A stretch of 64,000 nucleotides of DNA from Acidobacteriota bacterium. GTDB lineage: Bacteria; Acidobacteriota; Terriglobia; Acidiferrales; UBA7541. The notes beneath the pieces are model-generated. The model made no database searches. It was not told the origin of the DNA and saw only the letters and a program-made list of their open reading frames with translations. Shown piece after piece: positions 1-8,567 of this stretch; within the stretch, counting starts at the first letter, position 1, and every line of letters starts with the position of its first letter. The translations under genes and the position numbers were made by a program. The stretch spans positions 434,001-498,000 of the forward strand of contig JABCYZ010000002.1 in NCBI GenBank assembly GCA_013289955.1, in the 5' to 3' direction.

Positions 1-275
1 GCGTCGGCTTGATGGAAAAAAGACGCGCCCGGTATCAGCGTCACCGGAACTTTCATGGCATCGACCAGGTCGTAGTCTTCTTCGCCGGGTCTGGCGCGCC
101 GGCCCATGCCGAGAATGCCGTTCTCGCTGTGAAAATAAACCTCGACATTTTTGGGCAGATAGTCCGCGATGAGATTGGGGATGCCCCACCCAAGATTTAC
201 GTATGCGCCGTCGGGCAATTCCATGGCGGCCCGGTGCGCGATCTGTTCGCGAGTCAGCCGCGGCTTATCCGGCAT
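1..275 (-). CDS. scoB: 3-oxoacid CoA-transferase subunit B (partial, C-terminus off the left edge)
   Basis: Beta subunit of a succinyl-CoA:3-ketoacid (acetoacetate) CoA-transferase, which moves CoA between succinyl-CoA and a 3-oxoacid in the cytoplasm. Only the first 91 or so residues are in the window. They begin MPDKPRLTREQIAHRAAMEL and run into the typical glycine-rich stretch NLGWGIPN and the family segment SENGILGMG (the conserved glutamate is in ENG). The ATG at 273-275 lies 11 bases inside the end of scoA, so the two subunits are translationally coupled. Family assignment is firm; the exact acyl acceptor cannot be read from the sequence. Confidence 0.9.
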   Translation of the reverse strand, partial: MPDKPRLTREQIAHRAAMELPDGAYVNLGWGIPNLIADYLPKNVEVYFHSENGILGMGRRARPGEEDYDLVDAMKVPVTLIPGASFFHQAD

Positions 276-942
276 AGCGCACTCCTTTGGCTTGCACGAT
301 GCGATGCACAAAGATCGCGGGGGTCACGACATGCTCCGGTTTGATCGCGCCGACCGGCACGATCTCGTCGACTTCCACAATGGTTGTGGTCGCAGCCATA
401 GCCATAATCGGATTGAAATTTCTCGCCGCCAGACGATACGTGAGATTGCCGAGTTCGTCGGCTGTTTCTGCCTTGATGAGGGCATAGTCCGCGTGAATGG
501 GCATTTCGAGGATGCAGCGCTTCCCTTCGATGGTGCGCTCTTCTTTGCCAGCCGCGACTTCCGTGCCGACGCCGACGGTTGTATAAAAGGCGCACAGACC
601 TGCGGCAGCGGCGCGCATGCGTTCACAAAGAATCCCCTGCGGCACGAGCTCAAGCGTCACCTTTTTTGCCGCGAGCTTCTCCTGAAAATAATTCGAATGC
701 GGACCAGGAAACGATGCGATTACGTGGCGGATCTGGCCGTTTTTGAACATCAATCCGAGTTCGCCGTCGCGCGTTCCGCAATTGTTGCTGATGGCGGTGA
801 TATCCTTGGTGCCCTTTCGGGCCAATGCCTGGATCAAGTTGTTGGGAAATCCAGCGCCGCCGAATCCGCCGAACATGATTCGAGCGCCGTCTCGAATATC
901 GCCCACGGCCGAATCCAGGGTCGGATGGATTTTGTTTCGCAT
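265..942 (-). CDS. scoA: 3-oxoacid CoA-transferase subunit A
   Basis: Alpha subunit of the same CoA-transferase, 225 residues, close to the usual 230. The N-terminal segment MRNKIHPTLDSAVGDIRDG leads into the CoA-binding glycine motif MFGGFGGAGFPNNLI, both characteristic of the family. An in-frame ATG lies 36 codons upstream at 1050, but that extension is unlike the family, so the ATG at 940-942 is preferred. The gene overlaps scoB by 11 bases and the pair forms one transcript. The role is ketone-body or branched-acid catabolism, in keeping with a fatty acid oxidation enzyme at 6023-8446. No regulator lies beside it. Confidence 0.92.
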   Translation of the reverse strand: MRNKIHPTLDSAVGDIRDGARIMFGGFGGAGFPNNLIQALARKGTKDITAISNNCGTRDGELGLMFKNGQIRHVIASFPGPHSNYFQEKLAAKKVTLELVPQGILCERMRAAAAGLCAFYTTVGVGTEVAAGKEERTIEGKRCILEMPIHADYALIKAETADELGNLTYRLAARNFNPIMAMAATTTIVEVDEIVPVGAIKPEHVVTPAIFVHRIVQAKGVRYAG

Positions 943-1062
943 GGCTCGGCGTATCCTACCAGAGGCGGTAGAAGTCTGCAGGCGCGAGTGGGCGGATCGG
1001 CGGGGGCCAATAATCGGGGCTGGCACCGCATGGCTCGCGTCGTCTAACATGGATGCCCGACC

Positions 1063-1668
1063 ATGAAGCGCGGAACTCCCCTATTGATTTTGCTGATCGC
1101 TGCGGTGCTTGCGGTCGGGTTCGTGGCGTATTCGCTTCTGCATAATGGCGTGAGCGCAAAGGCCACGCCCACGGCACTCGAGGTGATGATGGCACGGAAA
1201 GCCAGGCACATGGCGCTTCCGAGCGCCGCGCGATCGCTGGTTAATCCGGTGGCGGCCACCGAGGAAAACTTGCGCGGCGGCAGGCTGCACTTCGCCGACC
1301 ATTGCGCCATCTGCCATGGTAACGACGGCAGCTGCGACACGTTGATGGGCAGCGGACTTTATCCGAAGCCGCCCGACATGCGGCTCGCGGAAACGCAAAA
1401 GCTCTCGGATGGCGAACTCTTCTGGATTATCGAGAATGGCGTGCGGTTCACGGGAATGCCTGCGTTTTCCACTCGCCACAGTTCGCCGGAAGACAGCTGG
1501 AAGCTCGTGCTGTTCATCCGCCACCTGCCGAAACTGACGGCCGAGGAGCGCATTGAGATGGAGCGCAATAACCCGAAGAGCCCCGCCGACCTCCTCGAAG
1601 AGCAGCAAGAGAATGATTTCCTGAATGGAAAGACACCGGCGCCTCCTGCGGAACCGCATCACCATTAG
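1063..1668 (+). CDS. membrane-anchored monoheme cytochrome c
   Basis: A 201-residue electron carrier held to the membrane by an uncleaved N-terminal helix (about residues 6-26), with one c-type heme at CAICH (residues 81-85) on the periplasmic side. A likely Met ligand lies in the segment FTGMPAF near residue 132. The C-terminus is charged and ends in HHH. The first 160 residues closely resemble the N-terminal domain of the nine-heme cytochrome at 48761-50404: the heme cysteine is residue 81 in both, and both have an LYPK-PPD/APD-RL segment after the heme. It lies 120 bases from the divergent scoAB start. Its redox partner is unknown. Confidence 0.85.
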   Translation: MKRGTPLLILLIAAVLAVGFVAYSLLHNGVSAKATPTALEVMMARKARHMALPSAARSLVNPVAATEENLRGGRLHFADHCAICHGNDGSCDTLMGSGLYPKPPDMRLAETQKLSDGELFWIIENGVRFTGMPAFSTRHSSPEDSWKLVLFIRHLPKLTAEERIEMERNNPKSPADLLEEQQENDFLNGKTPAPPAEPHHH

Positions 1669-1768
1669 CGGGCGGAAAAGGCCCCGATCCTGCCGGGCCG
1701 CGCGGCGGGTTGCGTTTCCTGCCGTCGTGGAATACTGTTTGTAGAGGCTCGAGCCCGAGGAGATGGCC

Positions 1769-2134
1769 ATGAAAGTTCGCTTCGCGGCATTCCTTTTGTC
1801 GCTCGCCGTTGTCTGCGGCGCCGCTTTTGCCCACGGCGATCTGAAACACGTCAGCGGAACGGTGGAGAAAATCACTGCGGCTTCTATCTTTGTGAAGACG
1901 GCTGACGGAAAGTCGGTCGAGGTGAAGCTTGTTTCCTCGACCGTGTATGTCTTTCATACTCTAAGCCAGACTGGGACGCCATCCGACGCCAGTCAGGACA
2001 AACCCGCGAAATTTGCCGACCTTGCAGTAGGCGATCGCGTGCTCATCCACGCAAAGCCGAATGGCGATACGCTCGAAGCTGCGGAAGTGAAATTTTCGGC
2101 TCCAGCCGCAGTGGCGAGCAAACCAAAATCCTGA
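1769..2134 (+). CDS. small exported beta-rich protein, DUF5666-like
   Basis: A 121-residue protein with a clear Sec signal peptide (hydrophobic stretch ending near AAFAHG) and a single small beta domain. The pattern HVSGTVEKIT...SIFVKTADGKSVEVKL...GDRVLIHA matches the DUF5666 OB-like family, as judged by eye. The ATG at 1769 is preferred over the one at 1763, because GAGGAG at 1757-1762 sits six bases upstream of it. It is probably periplasmic. An N-terminal His-Gly-Asp-Leu-Lys-His stretch could bind metal, but that is speculation. The function is unknown. Confidence 0.7.
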   Translation: MKVRFAAFLLSLAVVCGAAFAHGDLKHVSGTVEKITAASIFVKTADGKSVEVKLVSSTVYVFHTLSQTGTPSDASQDKPAKFADLAVGDRVLIHAKPNGDTLEAAEVKFSAPAAVASKPKS

Positions 2135-2165
2135 AGGACTCGCGGGACGCGGGGTTTGGCTCGAA

Positions 2166-3260
2166 TCATTCCTCCACCAGATGGCAGGAGTGCGTCTTCA
2201 GGACTAGCCAGACGCGGATTCCTCCCGCTAGCTCAAGCGTCCTCACGGCTCCCGGCGTCAGGTGCACGACAAATTCCACGCCGCAATCGACACGAGCGCG
2301 AACCAGCGTGCCGCGTGGCTCCATCGCGACGATTCTACCTTCCATGACGTTGCGCGCGCTCAGGCCCAGCGGCCGGGAGCTTGCGAGCAGGATGTCGCCA
2401 GCGCGAATGGCCACGCGCACGCGGTCTCCGGCAGCCGCGTAGCCCAACGGCACCTCGATTTCGCAGCGGCTGTCCTCGAGACGGACGCGCATTACGCCAT
2501 CGGCAACGCTCAGATCGACGACCGTTCCACTGAGGAGATTTTCAAAACCGGCGGCTTGCGCCAGCCGTCTGTGCCGCGGCGCTTCCAGCACTTCGGCTGG
2601 CGTTCCTGTGCTGAGGACCCGGCCTTGATCCATGGCGATGACGCGCTCGCCGAGCGCGTCCACTTCTTCGCGGACATGGGTTACGTACAAAATCGGGATA
2701 CGCGACGCCGCGTTCCACGCGCGCAAGTCCTCGACGATCGACGCCTTTAATTCGGCGTCCAACCCGGCCAGCGGCTCATCGAGCAACAACACGTGAGGTT
2801 GTGTTACGAGAGACCGTGCCAGCGCAATTCTTTGGCGTTCGCCGCCGGAAATTTCTGCGGGCTTGCTTGTGCGCAGTTTGTCCACACGAAAGGCTTTCAG
2901 GATTTCTAGCACCCGCGCCGCGCGCTGTTCCGTCGGCAATCCATTGAGCCCGTAGGAAACGTTTTGCTCGGCGCTCAGATGCGGGAAGAGCGCCAGGGTT
3001 TGAAACACGTAGGCAATGCGCCGCGCCCGCGGAGGACAATTGACGCCGGCATCTGAATCGAAAAGCACTTTTTCGCCGGTGACGATGCGTCCTTCGTCAG
3101 GACGGGCCAATCCCGCGATGCAATCCAGCAGTGTGGATTTGCCGGCGCCGGAAGGACCGAAAAGAATGGTGATGCCTCGAGGAACTTCTATGGAAACGTC
3201 CAGGACAAACGGGGGAGAGCCCGGACGAGTTCGGGCCAGCTTGGCGCGCGCTGTCAGCAT
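2166..3260 (-). CDS. modC: molybdate ABC transporter, ATP-binding protein
   Basis: The ATPase that powers molybdate import. It carries Walker A GPSGAGKS, the signature ISGGERQRIALAR, Walker B LLLDEPLAG and the switch His in LYVTHVREE. The C-terminal third is a TOBE/Mop-type domain (VMEGRIVAMEPRGTLVRARVD). The ATG at 3260 starts 8 bases after the modB stop and matches the family N-terminus. GTG codons at 3293 and 3284 inside modB would give a longer form. It is the last gene of the order regulator, modA, modB, modC. No ribosome binding site clearly settles the start. Confidence 0.92.
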   Translation of the reverse strand: MLTARAKLARTRPGSPPFVLDVSIEVPRGITILFGPSGAGKSTLLDCIAGLARPDEGRIVTGEKVLFDSDAGVNCPPRARRIAYVFQTLALFPHLSAEQNVSYGLNGLPTEQRAARVLEILKAFRVDKLRTSKPAEISGGERQRIALARSLVTQPHVLLLDEPLAGLDAELKASIVEDLRAWNAASRIPILYVTHVREEVDALGERVIAMDQGRVLSTGTPAEVLEAPRHRRLAQAAGFENLLSGTVVDLSVADGVMRVRLEDSRCEIEVPLGYAAAGDRVRVAIRAGDILLASSRPLGLSARNVMEGRIVAMEPRGTLVRARVDCGVEFVVHLTPGAVRTLELAGGIRVWLVLKTHSCHLVEE

Positions 3261-3268
3261 TCTTGCGC

Positions 3269-3961
3269 TTATTTCGCTGTCCACGGAGTCCACAGACGGC
3301 GTCCAATTTGGCGCCCTACCTGGCGATTAACGGCGTAGACGACGGACAAAACCGCGAATGAGATTAGGAGCAGCACAAGCGCCATGCGATTCGCTTTGGC
3401 GTACTCGAGCGATTGCACGTGATCGTAGATATCGATTGAGACGGTGCGCGTAACTCCCGCCAAATTGCCGCCGACCATCAGCACCACGCCAAATTCACCC
3501 ATGGTGTGGGCAAAGCTGAGCACGAGCGCGGTTATGAGGCCGGGAATCGAGAGAGGAAGGATAACGCGGCAAAATGTTCGCAGGCGGCCAGCGCCCAGGA
3601 CAGCGGAAGCGTCGAGGAGTTTCTGATCGACAGATTCGAAGGAGGCGATGAGGGGCTGCACGGCAAACGGCAAGCTATAGAGTACGGAAGCGAGGACCAG
3701 ACCTTCAAACGTGAACGCCAGCCCATGGCCGAAAAAAGTTTGCCAGGCTTTTCCTAACGGGCCGCGCGGGCCCATGGCGATGAGCACATAGAATCCGAGC
3801 ACTGTCGGCGGCAACACCAGCGGCAGCGCTACAACCGCTTCCAGCAAAAACTTGCCGCGCCAATTCGAATACGCAAGCCAATAGGCGAGCGGCAGTCCAC
3901 CCGCCAGGAGAATGGCCGAAACGCAGAGAGCCAGTCGGAAGGAGAGCAAAAGAGCGTCCAT
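3269..3961 (-). CDS. modB: molybdate ABC transporter, permease
   Basis: Inner-membrane permease of 230 residues with about five helices, the normal ModB size. The cytoplasmic EAA-type loop is visible as DASAVLGAGRLRTFCRVILP, where it contacts ModC. The segments VVALPLVLPPTVLGFYVL and FAHTMGEFGVVLMVGGN are typical of ModB and CysT-type permeases. The ATG at 3961 follows the modA stop by two bases, consistent with one transcript. A sulfate or tungstate specificity cannot be excluded from this subunit alone. The ModA sequence and the Mop-domain regulator point to molybdate. Confidence 0.92.
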   Translation of the reverse strand: MDALLLSFRLALCVSAILLAGGLPLAYWLAYSNWRGKFLLEAVVALPLVLPPTVLGFYVLIAMGPRGPLGKAWQTFFGHGLAFTFEGLVLASVLYSLPFAVQPLIASFESVDQKLLDASAVLGAGRLRTFCRVILPLSIPGLITALVLSFAHTMGEFGVVLMVGGNLAGVTRTVSIDIYDHVQSLEYAKANRMALVLLLISFAVLSVVYAVNRQVGRQIGRRLWTPWTAK

Positions 3962-3963
3962 AT

Positions 3964-4761
3964 CTAATTTTTGGGGGAGCCGGCGGGAGGCGCGGCGGCC
4001 GGAAAGGTGAAACCATACTTCGCGAGGGTGGCGCGCCCGGTTTCACTTTTTACATACTCCAAAAAAGCGCGCGCGCCATCCTTGTTTGCAGAGTTCTTTA
4101 GAACGATGGCGGCTTGCTCGATCGGCGGATGCATATCTGCCGGAATTTCCCAGCGTTTGCCATCTTTCATGCCGGGCGAAACGGCCAGCGACATGGCGAC
4201 AATGCCCGCCTGCGCGTTTCCGGATTGCACGAACTGGGCGGCCTGCGAGATATTTTCTCCATAGACCAGTTTAGGCTTCACTTGCTCGTAGATTCCCGCT
4301 TTTTCAAGCGCTGCGACTGCTGCGCGCCCGTAGGGGGCGTGCTCGGGGTTGGCGATGGCGATTTTTTGAACGCTCGCGTCGAGCAAGGTTTTCCAACCAA
4401 GACGGACTACATCCGCCTTTGCATCCGCGGGCGTCCAGATCGCGATGCGCCCGACCGCATATTCGTAGAGAGTTCCGGGCTCGGCAAAGTCCGCCGATTC
4501 CAGTTTTCTCGGATAGTCGATGTCCGCCGAGAAAAACAGGTCGAAAGGCGCGCCATTTTGCAGTTGCGAGAAGAAATTTCCGCTCGAGCCGTAGGTTACA
4601 TCGACCTTCCTGCCCGTCTTCGTCTCAAATTGAGCGGCGACGTCCTGCATGGCGAATTTCAAATCCGCGGCAGCGGCGACGCGGATGTCCTGCGCGGCGG
4701 TGGTTCCCGCGATCGGCAGGGAGAGCAAAACCATTGTAAAAAAAGATCGACGCGTTAACAT
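3964..4761 (-). CDS. modA: molybdate-binding periplasmic protein
   Basis: Substrate-binding protein of the Mo transporter, 265 residues, exported by a signal peptide beginning MLTRRSFFTMVLLSLPIAG with a twin-Arg-like start. The mature part begins IRVAAAADLKFAM and contains GSSGNFFSQLQNGAPFDLFFSAD, the ModA oxyanion-site region. A second ligand segment is QAGIVAMSL. The ATG at 4761 is chosen because GGAAG lies eight bases upstream; an ATG at 4779 is in frame but lacks one. The gene follows the regulator at 4828-5241 and precedes modB by two bases. Confidence 0.93.
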   Translation of the reverse strand: MLTRRSFFTMVLLSLPIAGTTAAQDIRVAAAADLKFAMQDVAAQFETKTGRKVDVTYGSSGNFFSQLQNGAPFDLFFSADIDYPRKLESADFAEPGTLYEYAVGRIAIWTPADAKADVVRLGWKTLLDASVQKIAIANPEHAPYGRAAVAALEKAGIYEQVKPKLVYGENISQAAQFVQSGNAQAGIVAMSLAVSPGMKDGKRWEIPADMHPPIEQAAIVLKNSANKDGARAFLEYVKSETGRATLAKYGFTFPAAAPPAGSPKN

Positions 4762-4827
4762 GTTTTTTCTTCCAGTCATTGGTCACCAGTCTATCGTCAT
4801 CATCCGCGGACCGCAGGGTGCACCCAC

Positions 4828-5241
4828 TCACACCCGCAGAATCATTACTTCCGTGGATTTGATAAGCGCGGCGGCCCTTTCGCCAGGCTTGAGACGCATC
4901 TCTTTCGCGGCATCGGCGGTGATGATTGCGGTGATGTGCTGCTCGCCGATAGCCATGGTTATCTGCGCCAGCAAGCCGCTGTATTTGACGGCCATCACGC
5001 GGCCATGAAGCTGGTTGCGCCCGCTGATTTTCCGGAAATTGCCGCGGCGCGTGGTGATATCGCCGCGGTCCAGCTTCTTCGGAATCATTCGGTCGATTTC
5101 GCTTTCCGGGATGCGGTGATGGCCGCCGGGCGTCTTTACGGTTTTGATTTTTCCGCGATAGATCCACTGTTTCAGGGTGGGATAGCTGATGCCCAGGATT
5201 CTGGACGCTTCTCGCGGCGGCAACAGTGCAGCTCGGTACAT
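4828..5241 (-). CDS. MerR-type HTH plus Mop/TOBE domain regulator of molybdate uptake
   Basis: A 137-residue two-domain protein. Residues 6-50 are an excisionase/MerR-like winged helix (LLPPREASRILGISYPTLKQ, then the wing TPGGHHRI). Residues 73-136 are a single Mop (TOBE) domain that binds molybdate in ModE and molbindins (GRNQLHGRVMAVKYSGLLAQ). It is first in the modABC operon, so it probably senses molybdate and controls the operon. Canonical ModE has a different DNA-binding domain and usually two Mop repeats. The ATG at 5241 is preceded by GAGGAGGGCTTG, an excellent ribosome site; the ATG at 5292 is not. Confidence 0.85.
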   Translation of the reverse strand: MYRAALLPPREASRILGISYPTLKQWIYRGKIKTVKTPGGHHRIPESEIDRMIPKKLDRGDITTRRGNFRKISGRNQLHGRVMAVKYSGLLAQITMAIGEQHITAIITADAAKEMRLKPGERAAALIKSTEVMILRV

Positions 5242-5273
5242 CAAGCCCTCCTCAACCACGGTGTTCCGTTTCT

Positions 5274-5309
5274 CATAGAACGAAACCGTCATTGTAGTAC
5301 GATTCTATG
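5274..5309. promoter_or_regulatory. inverted repeat upstream of the mod operon
   Basis: CATAGAA at 5274-5280 and its exact complement TTCTATG at 5303-5309 are separated by 22 bases. A third TTCTAT follows at 5313. The site lies 33 to 68 bases before the start of the Mop-domain regulator, in the 211-base gap shared with the divergent SnoaL-like gene. It is a reasonable operator candidate for the regulator. The link is inferred from position only. Confidence 0.35.
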
Positions 5310-5452
5310 CGTTTCTATCCGTTATTTTTCTCTGGGCCCGGAGGCCCTCGCTTTATCTGTTCGGCAACCGCCGCCAAATTGCCGTAATGGAGTCCAGAGG
5401 CGTCGGGTAAAGTAGCAAAGGAAAGAGTGAAGAGTCTGCTTGGGAGCTACTC

Positions 5453-5878
5453 ATGTCTCTCGCCGTAGCCAAACTGACTGCCGAGGACGTTCAGAAGGCC
5501 ATTCAATTTTTCTGGGCTGCGTTTTTGGCGAAATCCGAAGAAGAATTGAATGATTTTTATGCTCCGGGCAGCACCGTTTTTCAGATTGCCATGGGGCGCA
5601 GCGAGCCGGGACGGCTGGGGGCGATGCGCCGTTCGCGCGAATACTTCGGCCCGGATACGCGCATGGAGCTGAAACTGAGCCCGATCGACGTCGTGATGTG
5701 CGGAAATGACGCAGGCGTAGCGAGCTACACGTTTCAATTCCAGGCCACGGGCCGCGATGTAGGAGGCAAACGCATGGCGGAAAAACTGGAAACCGTCCGG
5801 GCGACGCACGTCATGCACCGCGATGCGTCCGGCAAGCTTCGCATCGCACACGAACATTTCTCCGTGCCGGTCGCGTAG
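5453..5878 (+). CDS. SnoaL/NTF2-like domain protein
   Basis: A 141-residue single-domain cytoplasmic protein of the SnoaL/DUF4440 ketosteroid-isomerase-like fold. Features are an N-terminal helix pair (AEDVQKAIQFFWAAFLAKSE), the strand pattern LNDFYAPGSTVFQIAM, and a C-terminal sheet with ATHVMHRDASGKLRIAHEHF typical of stress-related members. Ribosome site GGGAG lies nine bases before the ATG. It is divergent from the mod regulator but shows no sequence tie to molybdate. Members are enzymes or ligand-binding proteins of many kinds, so no substrate is proposed. Confidence 0.7.
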   Translation: MSLAVAKLTAEDVQKAIQFFWAAFLAKSEEELNDFYAPGSTVFQIAMGRSEPGRLGAMRRSREYFGPDTRMELKLSPIDVVMCGNDAGVASYTFQFQATGRDVGGKRMAEKLETVRATHVMHRDASGKLRIAHEHFSVPVA

Positions 5879-6022
5879 TGCTGCCGGCCGCCGGAAGCGA
5901 TCCACGGGTTCGAGATAACTGTCACGGCTGATCCGGGCAGACAGTGATCTGTTTGCCAAATCCGGTCACAATCCCAGACCGGGATTGCCACCGGCGCAGT
6001 CTCGCCGAACAGTCTCCGCGCC

Positions 6023-8446
6023 CTAATTCCGAAGCGGCTTTCCTGTTTTTAGGGTGAAGGCCATGCGTTCCTGCGTTTTCTTTTCGCCGCAGAGAGAAAC
6101 AAAGGCTTCGCGTTCGAGGTCCAGCACATATTGTTCGCTGACGAGTTGCGGCGATGTGAGCGGGCCGCCGGCGAGGATGTTTGCGAGCTTGCGGCCTACG
6201 TGTGCGTCGTAGTCCGTGATGTAGCCGCCGCGCTGCATCATGTGAATCACCAGCTTCGCGCCTGCCAGGAACTGTTCACCGAGCACTTTGATCTGTGTGG
6301 TCTGCACGCCCTCTTGCCAGCTCGCTGCCGGCGGTTGGTATCCGCTGCGCACCAGCGCCAGTGCCGCTTCCTTTGCGTCGCCGACCAGGCGGTCGCGGTT
6401 CATGGAGACGCCGTCCTCGCGCCGCAGGAATCCAAGCGAGCGGCTTTCTTCGGCGCTGGTGCCCACTTTCGCCGTGGCAATCGTTTCAAAGACCGGCTTC
6501 ATGGCGTGAAACAAATCCAGATCTTCGCCGCCCGCCGCGTGCTCGTTGGCTCGGATCAGCATCTCCTTCGTTCCGCCGCCGCCGGGGATCAGACCGACGC
6601 CAACTTCCACCAGCCCGATGTAGGCTTCCGCGGCTGCCTGAATTTTCGCGGCGTGCAGACCAATTTCGCACCCGCCGCCGAGTGCCATTCCCTGCGGCGC
6701 GGCCACCACGGGCTTCGGCGCATATTTCAATCCGAGGTTCACATTCTGAAATTGCTTCACGGCCATGTGCAGCTCGTCCCACTCTTGCTCCTGCGCGGCG
6801 ACGAGCATGAGCATGACGTTTGCGCCGACGGAAAAGTTTACCGCCTGGTTGGCGATCACCATCGCGTCAAAATCACTGTCCAGACGTTTCAATCCCTTGT
6901 GCAGCATGGACATCAAATCCGCGCCGATGGCGTTCATCTTGGCGTGAAATTCGCAGCAGACCACACCGTCGCCGAGGTCGATCAAGCTTGCGCCGGAATT
7001 ACGCTCGATTTCGCGGCCCGCCTCTTTCAGCGGCTTCAGCAGGATGACACCCGGCGGCGTTTCGAAAGGCTTGGATGCGCCACTCTTCACATCAAACACC
7101 GTCGTTTTGCCCTTCTCCGATTCGTAGAAGCCTTTCCTGCCGCTCGCGAGCAGTTTTTCGACCAGAGGCGGCAGCGGGCGGCCTTCTTTTTGGATTTGGG
7201 CGGCTAAGGCTTTCACGCCAATGGCGTCCATCATTTCGAACGGGCCCATCTCCCACGCGAATCCCCACTGCATCGCGTGGTCCACATCCACAACGCTGTC
7301 GGAAATCTCCGGCACACGCCGCGCCGCGTACAAACACATTTCCGATAGCCCGCCCCAGATGAACTGCTGCGCTTTGTCTCCTTTTTGTCCTTCGAGCAAT
7401 GGCCCGACCAGCGCGCGCAGGCGCTCTCGCGTGTCCTCAACCGCCTTCCCCATTTCGAGCGAAGCAAATTTCGCTTTCTGGCGCGGGCGGTACTCCATGG
7501 TGTTCACGTCCAGCGTCAGAATTTCCTTTTCGCCCTCGCCTTTCACTTTCTTGTAGAAACCCTGGCCGGTTTTGTCTCCCAGCCAGCCGCGCCGCGCCAT
7601 TTCTTCGATCTGGGCTGGCACCTTGTACATTTCGCGCGATTCGTCGTTTGGCGCGGTTTCGTAGATGTTCTTGATGACGTGAATGAGAACGTCCAGCCCG
7701 ACGAGGTCCGCGGTGCGAAACGTGGCCGACTTCGGCCAACCAACGGCAGGCCCGGTACAGGCGTCCACTTCTTCGACAGTCATCCCGAGACTGGCCATGA
7801 GGCGCAGGGCATTCAGCATCGAGAAGGTGCCGATGCGATTGGCGATAAAGTTCGGCGTGTCTTTGGCAATCACCACGCCTTTTCCGAGCCGCCGGTCACA
7901 AAATTCGCTGAGCGTCTCCAGGACGTCACTGGACGTTTTCGGCCCGGGAATCACTTCCACCAATTTCATATAGCGGGGCGGATTGAAAAAGTGAGTCCCG
8001 GCCCAGTGCTGTTGAAATTTTTCGTCCATCGCTTCCGCGATCAAATGCACAGGCAATCCGGAAGTGTTGGTGGTGACGATGGCGTCCGGCTTGCGGAATT
8101 GCGCCACGCGGGACAATAAATTCCGCTTTATGTCGAGGTTTTCCGCAACGACTTCGATGATCCAGTCCGCTTCCGCGCACCGCGCCAAATCATCATCAAA
8201 ATTTCCAATAGACACTCTCTCCGCCAGCGCCGGCAGGAAAAACCCAGCAGGTTTCGATTTTTTCACTGCCTCGAGCCCTGCGCGCACTATTTTGTTGCGG
8301 TCTCCAGCGGGTGCACCGGGCTTCCCGTCCGGCGGAACAATGTCCAGCAGAATGCACGGCACGCCAGCGTTGGCCAAATGCGCGGCGATGCGCGAACCCA
8401 TGGTCCCCGCGCCCAACACTGCGGCCTTCTCGATTCGACGTTTCAT
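6023..8446 (-). CDS. fadN: 3-hydroxyacyl-CoA dehydrogenase / enoyl-CoA hydratase, FadN type
   Basis: Bifunctional beta-oxidation enzyme of 807 residues. The N-terminal half is the NAD-dependent 3-hydroxyacyl-CoA dehydrogenase: Rossmann motif VLGAGTMGSRIAAHLA, the catalytic region HFFNPPRYMKLVEVI, and the C-terminal dehydrogenase domains. The last third is a crotonase domain with VAAPQGMALGGGCEIGLHA (oxyanion hole) and LIPGGGGTKEML. This dehydrogenase-first order is that of FadN (YusL) rather than FadB. The ATG at 8446 fits the Rossmann start and has AAGG upstream. No thiolase or acyl-CoA dehydrogenase gene is adjacent, which is unusual because fadN usually sits with fadA and fadE. Confidence 0.9.
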   Translation of the reverse strand: MKRRIEKAAVLGAGTMGSRIAAHLANAGVPCILLDIVPPDGKPGAPAGDRNKIVRAGLEAVKKSKPAGFFLPALAERVSIGNFDDDLARCAEADWIIEVVAENLDIKRNLLSRVAQFRKPDAIVTTNTSGLPVHLIAEAMDEKFQQHWAGTHFFNPPRYMKLVEVIPGPKTSSDVLETLSEFCDRRLGKGVVIAKDTPNFIANRIGTFSMLNALRLMASLGMTVEEVDACTGPAVGWPKSATFRTADLVGLDVLIHVIKNIYETAPNDESREMYKVPAQIEEMARRGWLGDKTGQGFYKKVKGEGEKEILTLDVNTMEYRPRQKAKFASLEMGKAVEDTRERLRALVGPLLEGQKGDKAQQFIWGGLSEMCLYAARRVPEISDSVVDVDHAMQWGFAWEMGPFEMMDAIGVKALAAQIQKEGRPLPPLVEKLLASGRKGFYESEKGKTTVFDVKSGASKPFETPPGVILLKPLKEAGREIERNSGASLIDLGDGVVCCEFHAKMNAIGADLMSMLHKGLKRLDSDFDAMVIANQAVNFSVGANVMLMLVAAQEQEWDELHMAVKQFQNVNLGLKYAPKPVVAAPQGMALGGGCEIGLHAAKIQAAAEAYIGLVEVGVGLIPGGGGTKEMLIRANEHAAGGEDLDLFHAMKPVFETIATAKVGTSAEESRSLGFLRREDGVSMNRDRLVGDAKEAALALVRSGYQPPAASWQEGVQTTQIKVLGEQFLAGAKLVIHMMQRGGYITDYDAHVGRKLANILAGGPLTSPQLVSEQYVLDLEREAFVSLCGEKKTQERMAFTLKTGKPLRN

Positions 8447-8567
8447 GGCTTGCCTTTTCCGGACGACTCCCGGGAGATTGAGACGAGTGGACAGGTTACA
8501 AAACCGCCATCCCCTGGTCAAACGAACTATGGCTCCGCCGCTATGCGCGGGTTAAAGTACTGTAAGA

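Noticed and set aside
169..1047. 292-codon plus-strand ORF
   Set aside because: Shadow of scoA on the other strand; the scoA frame has the full CoA-transferase signature.
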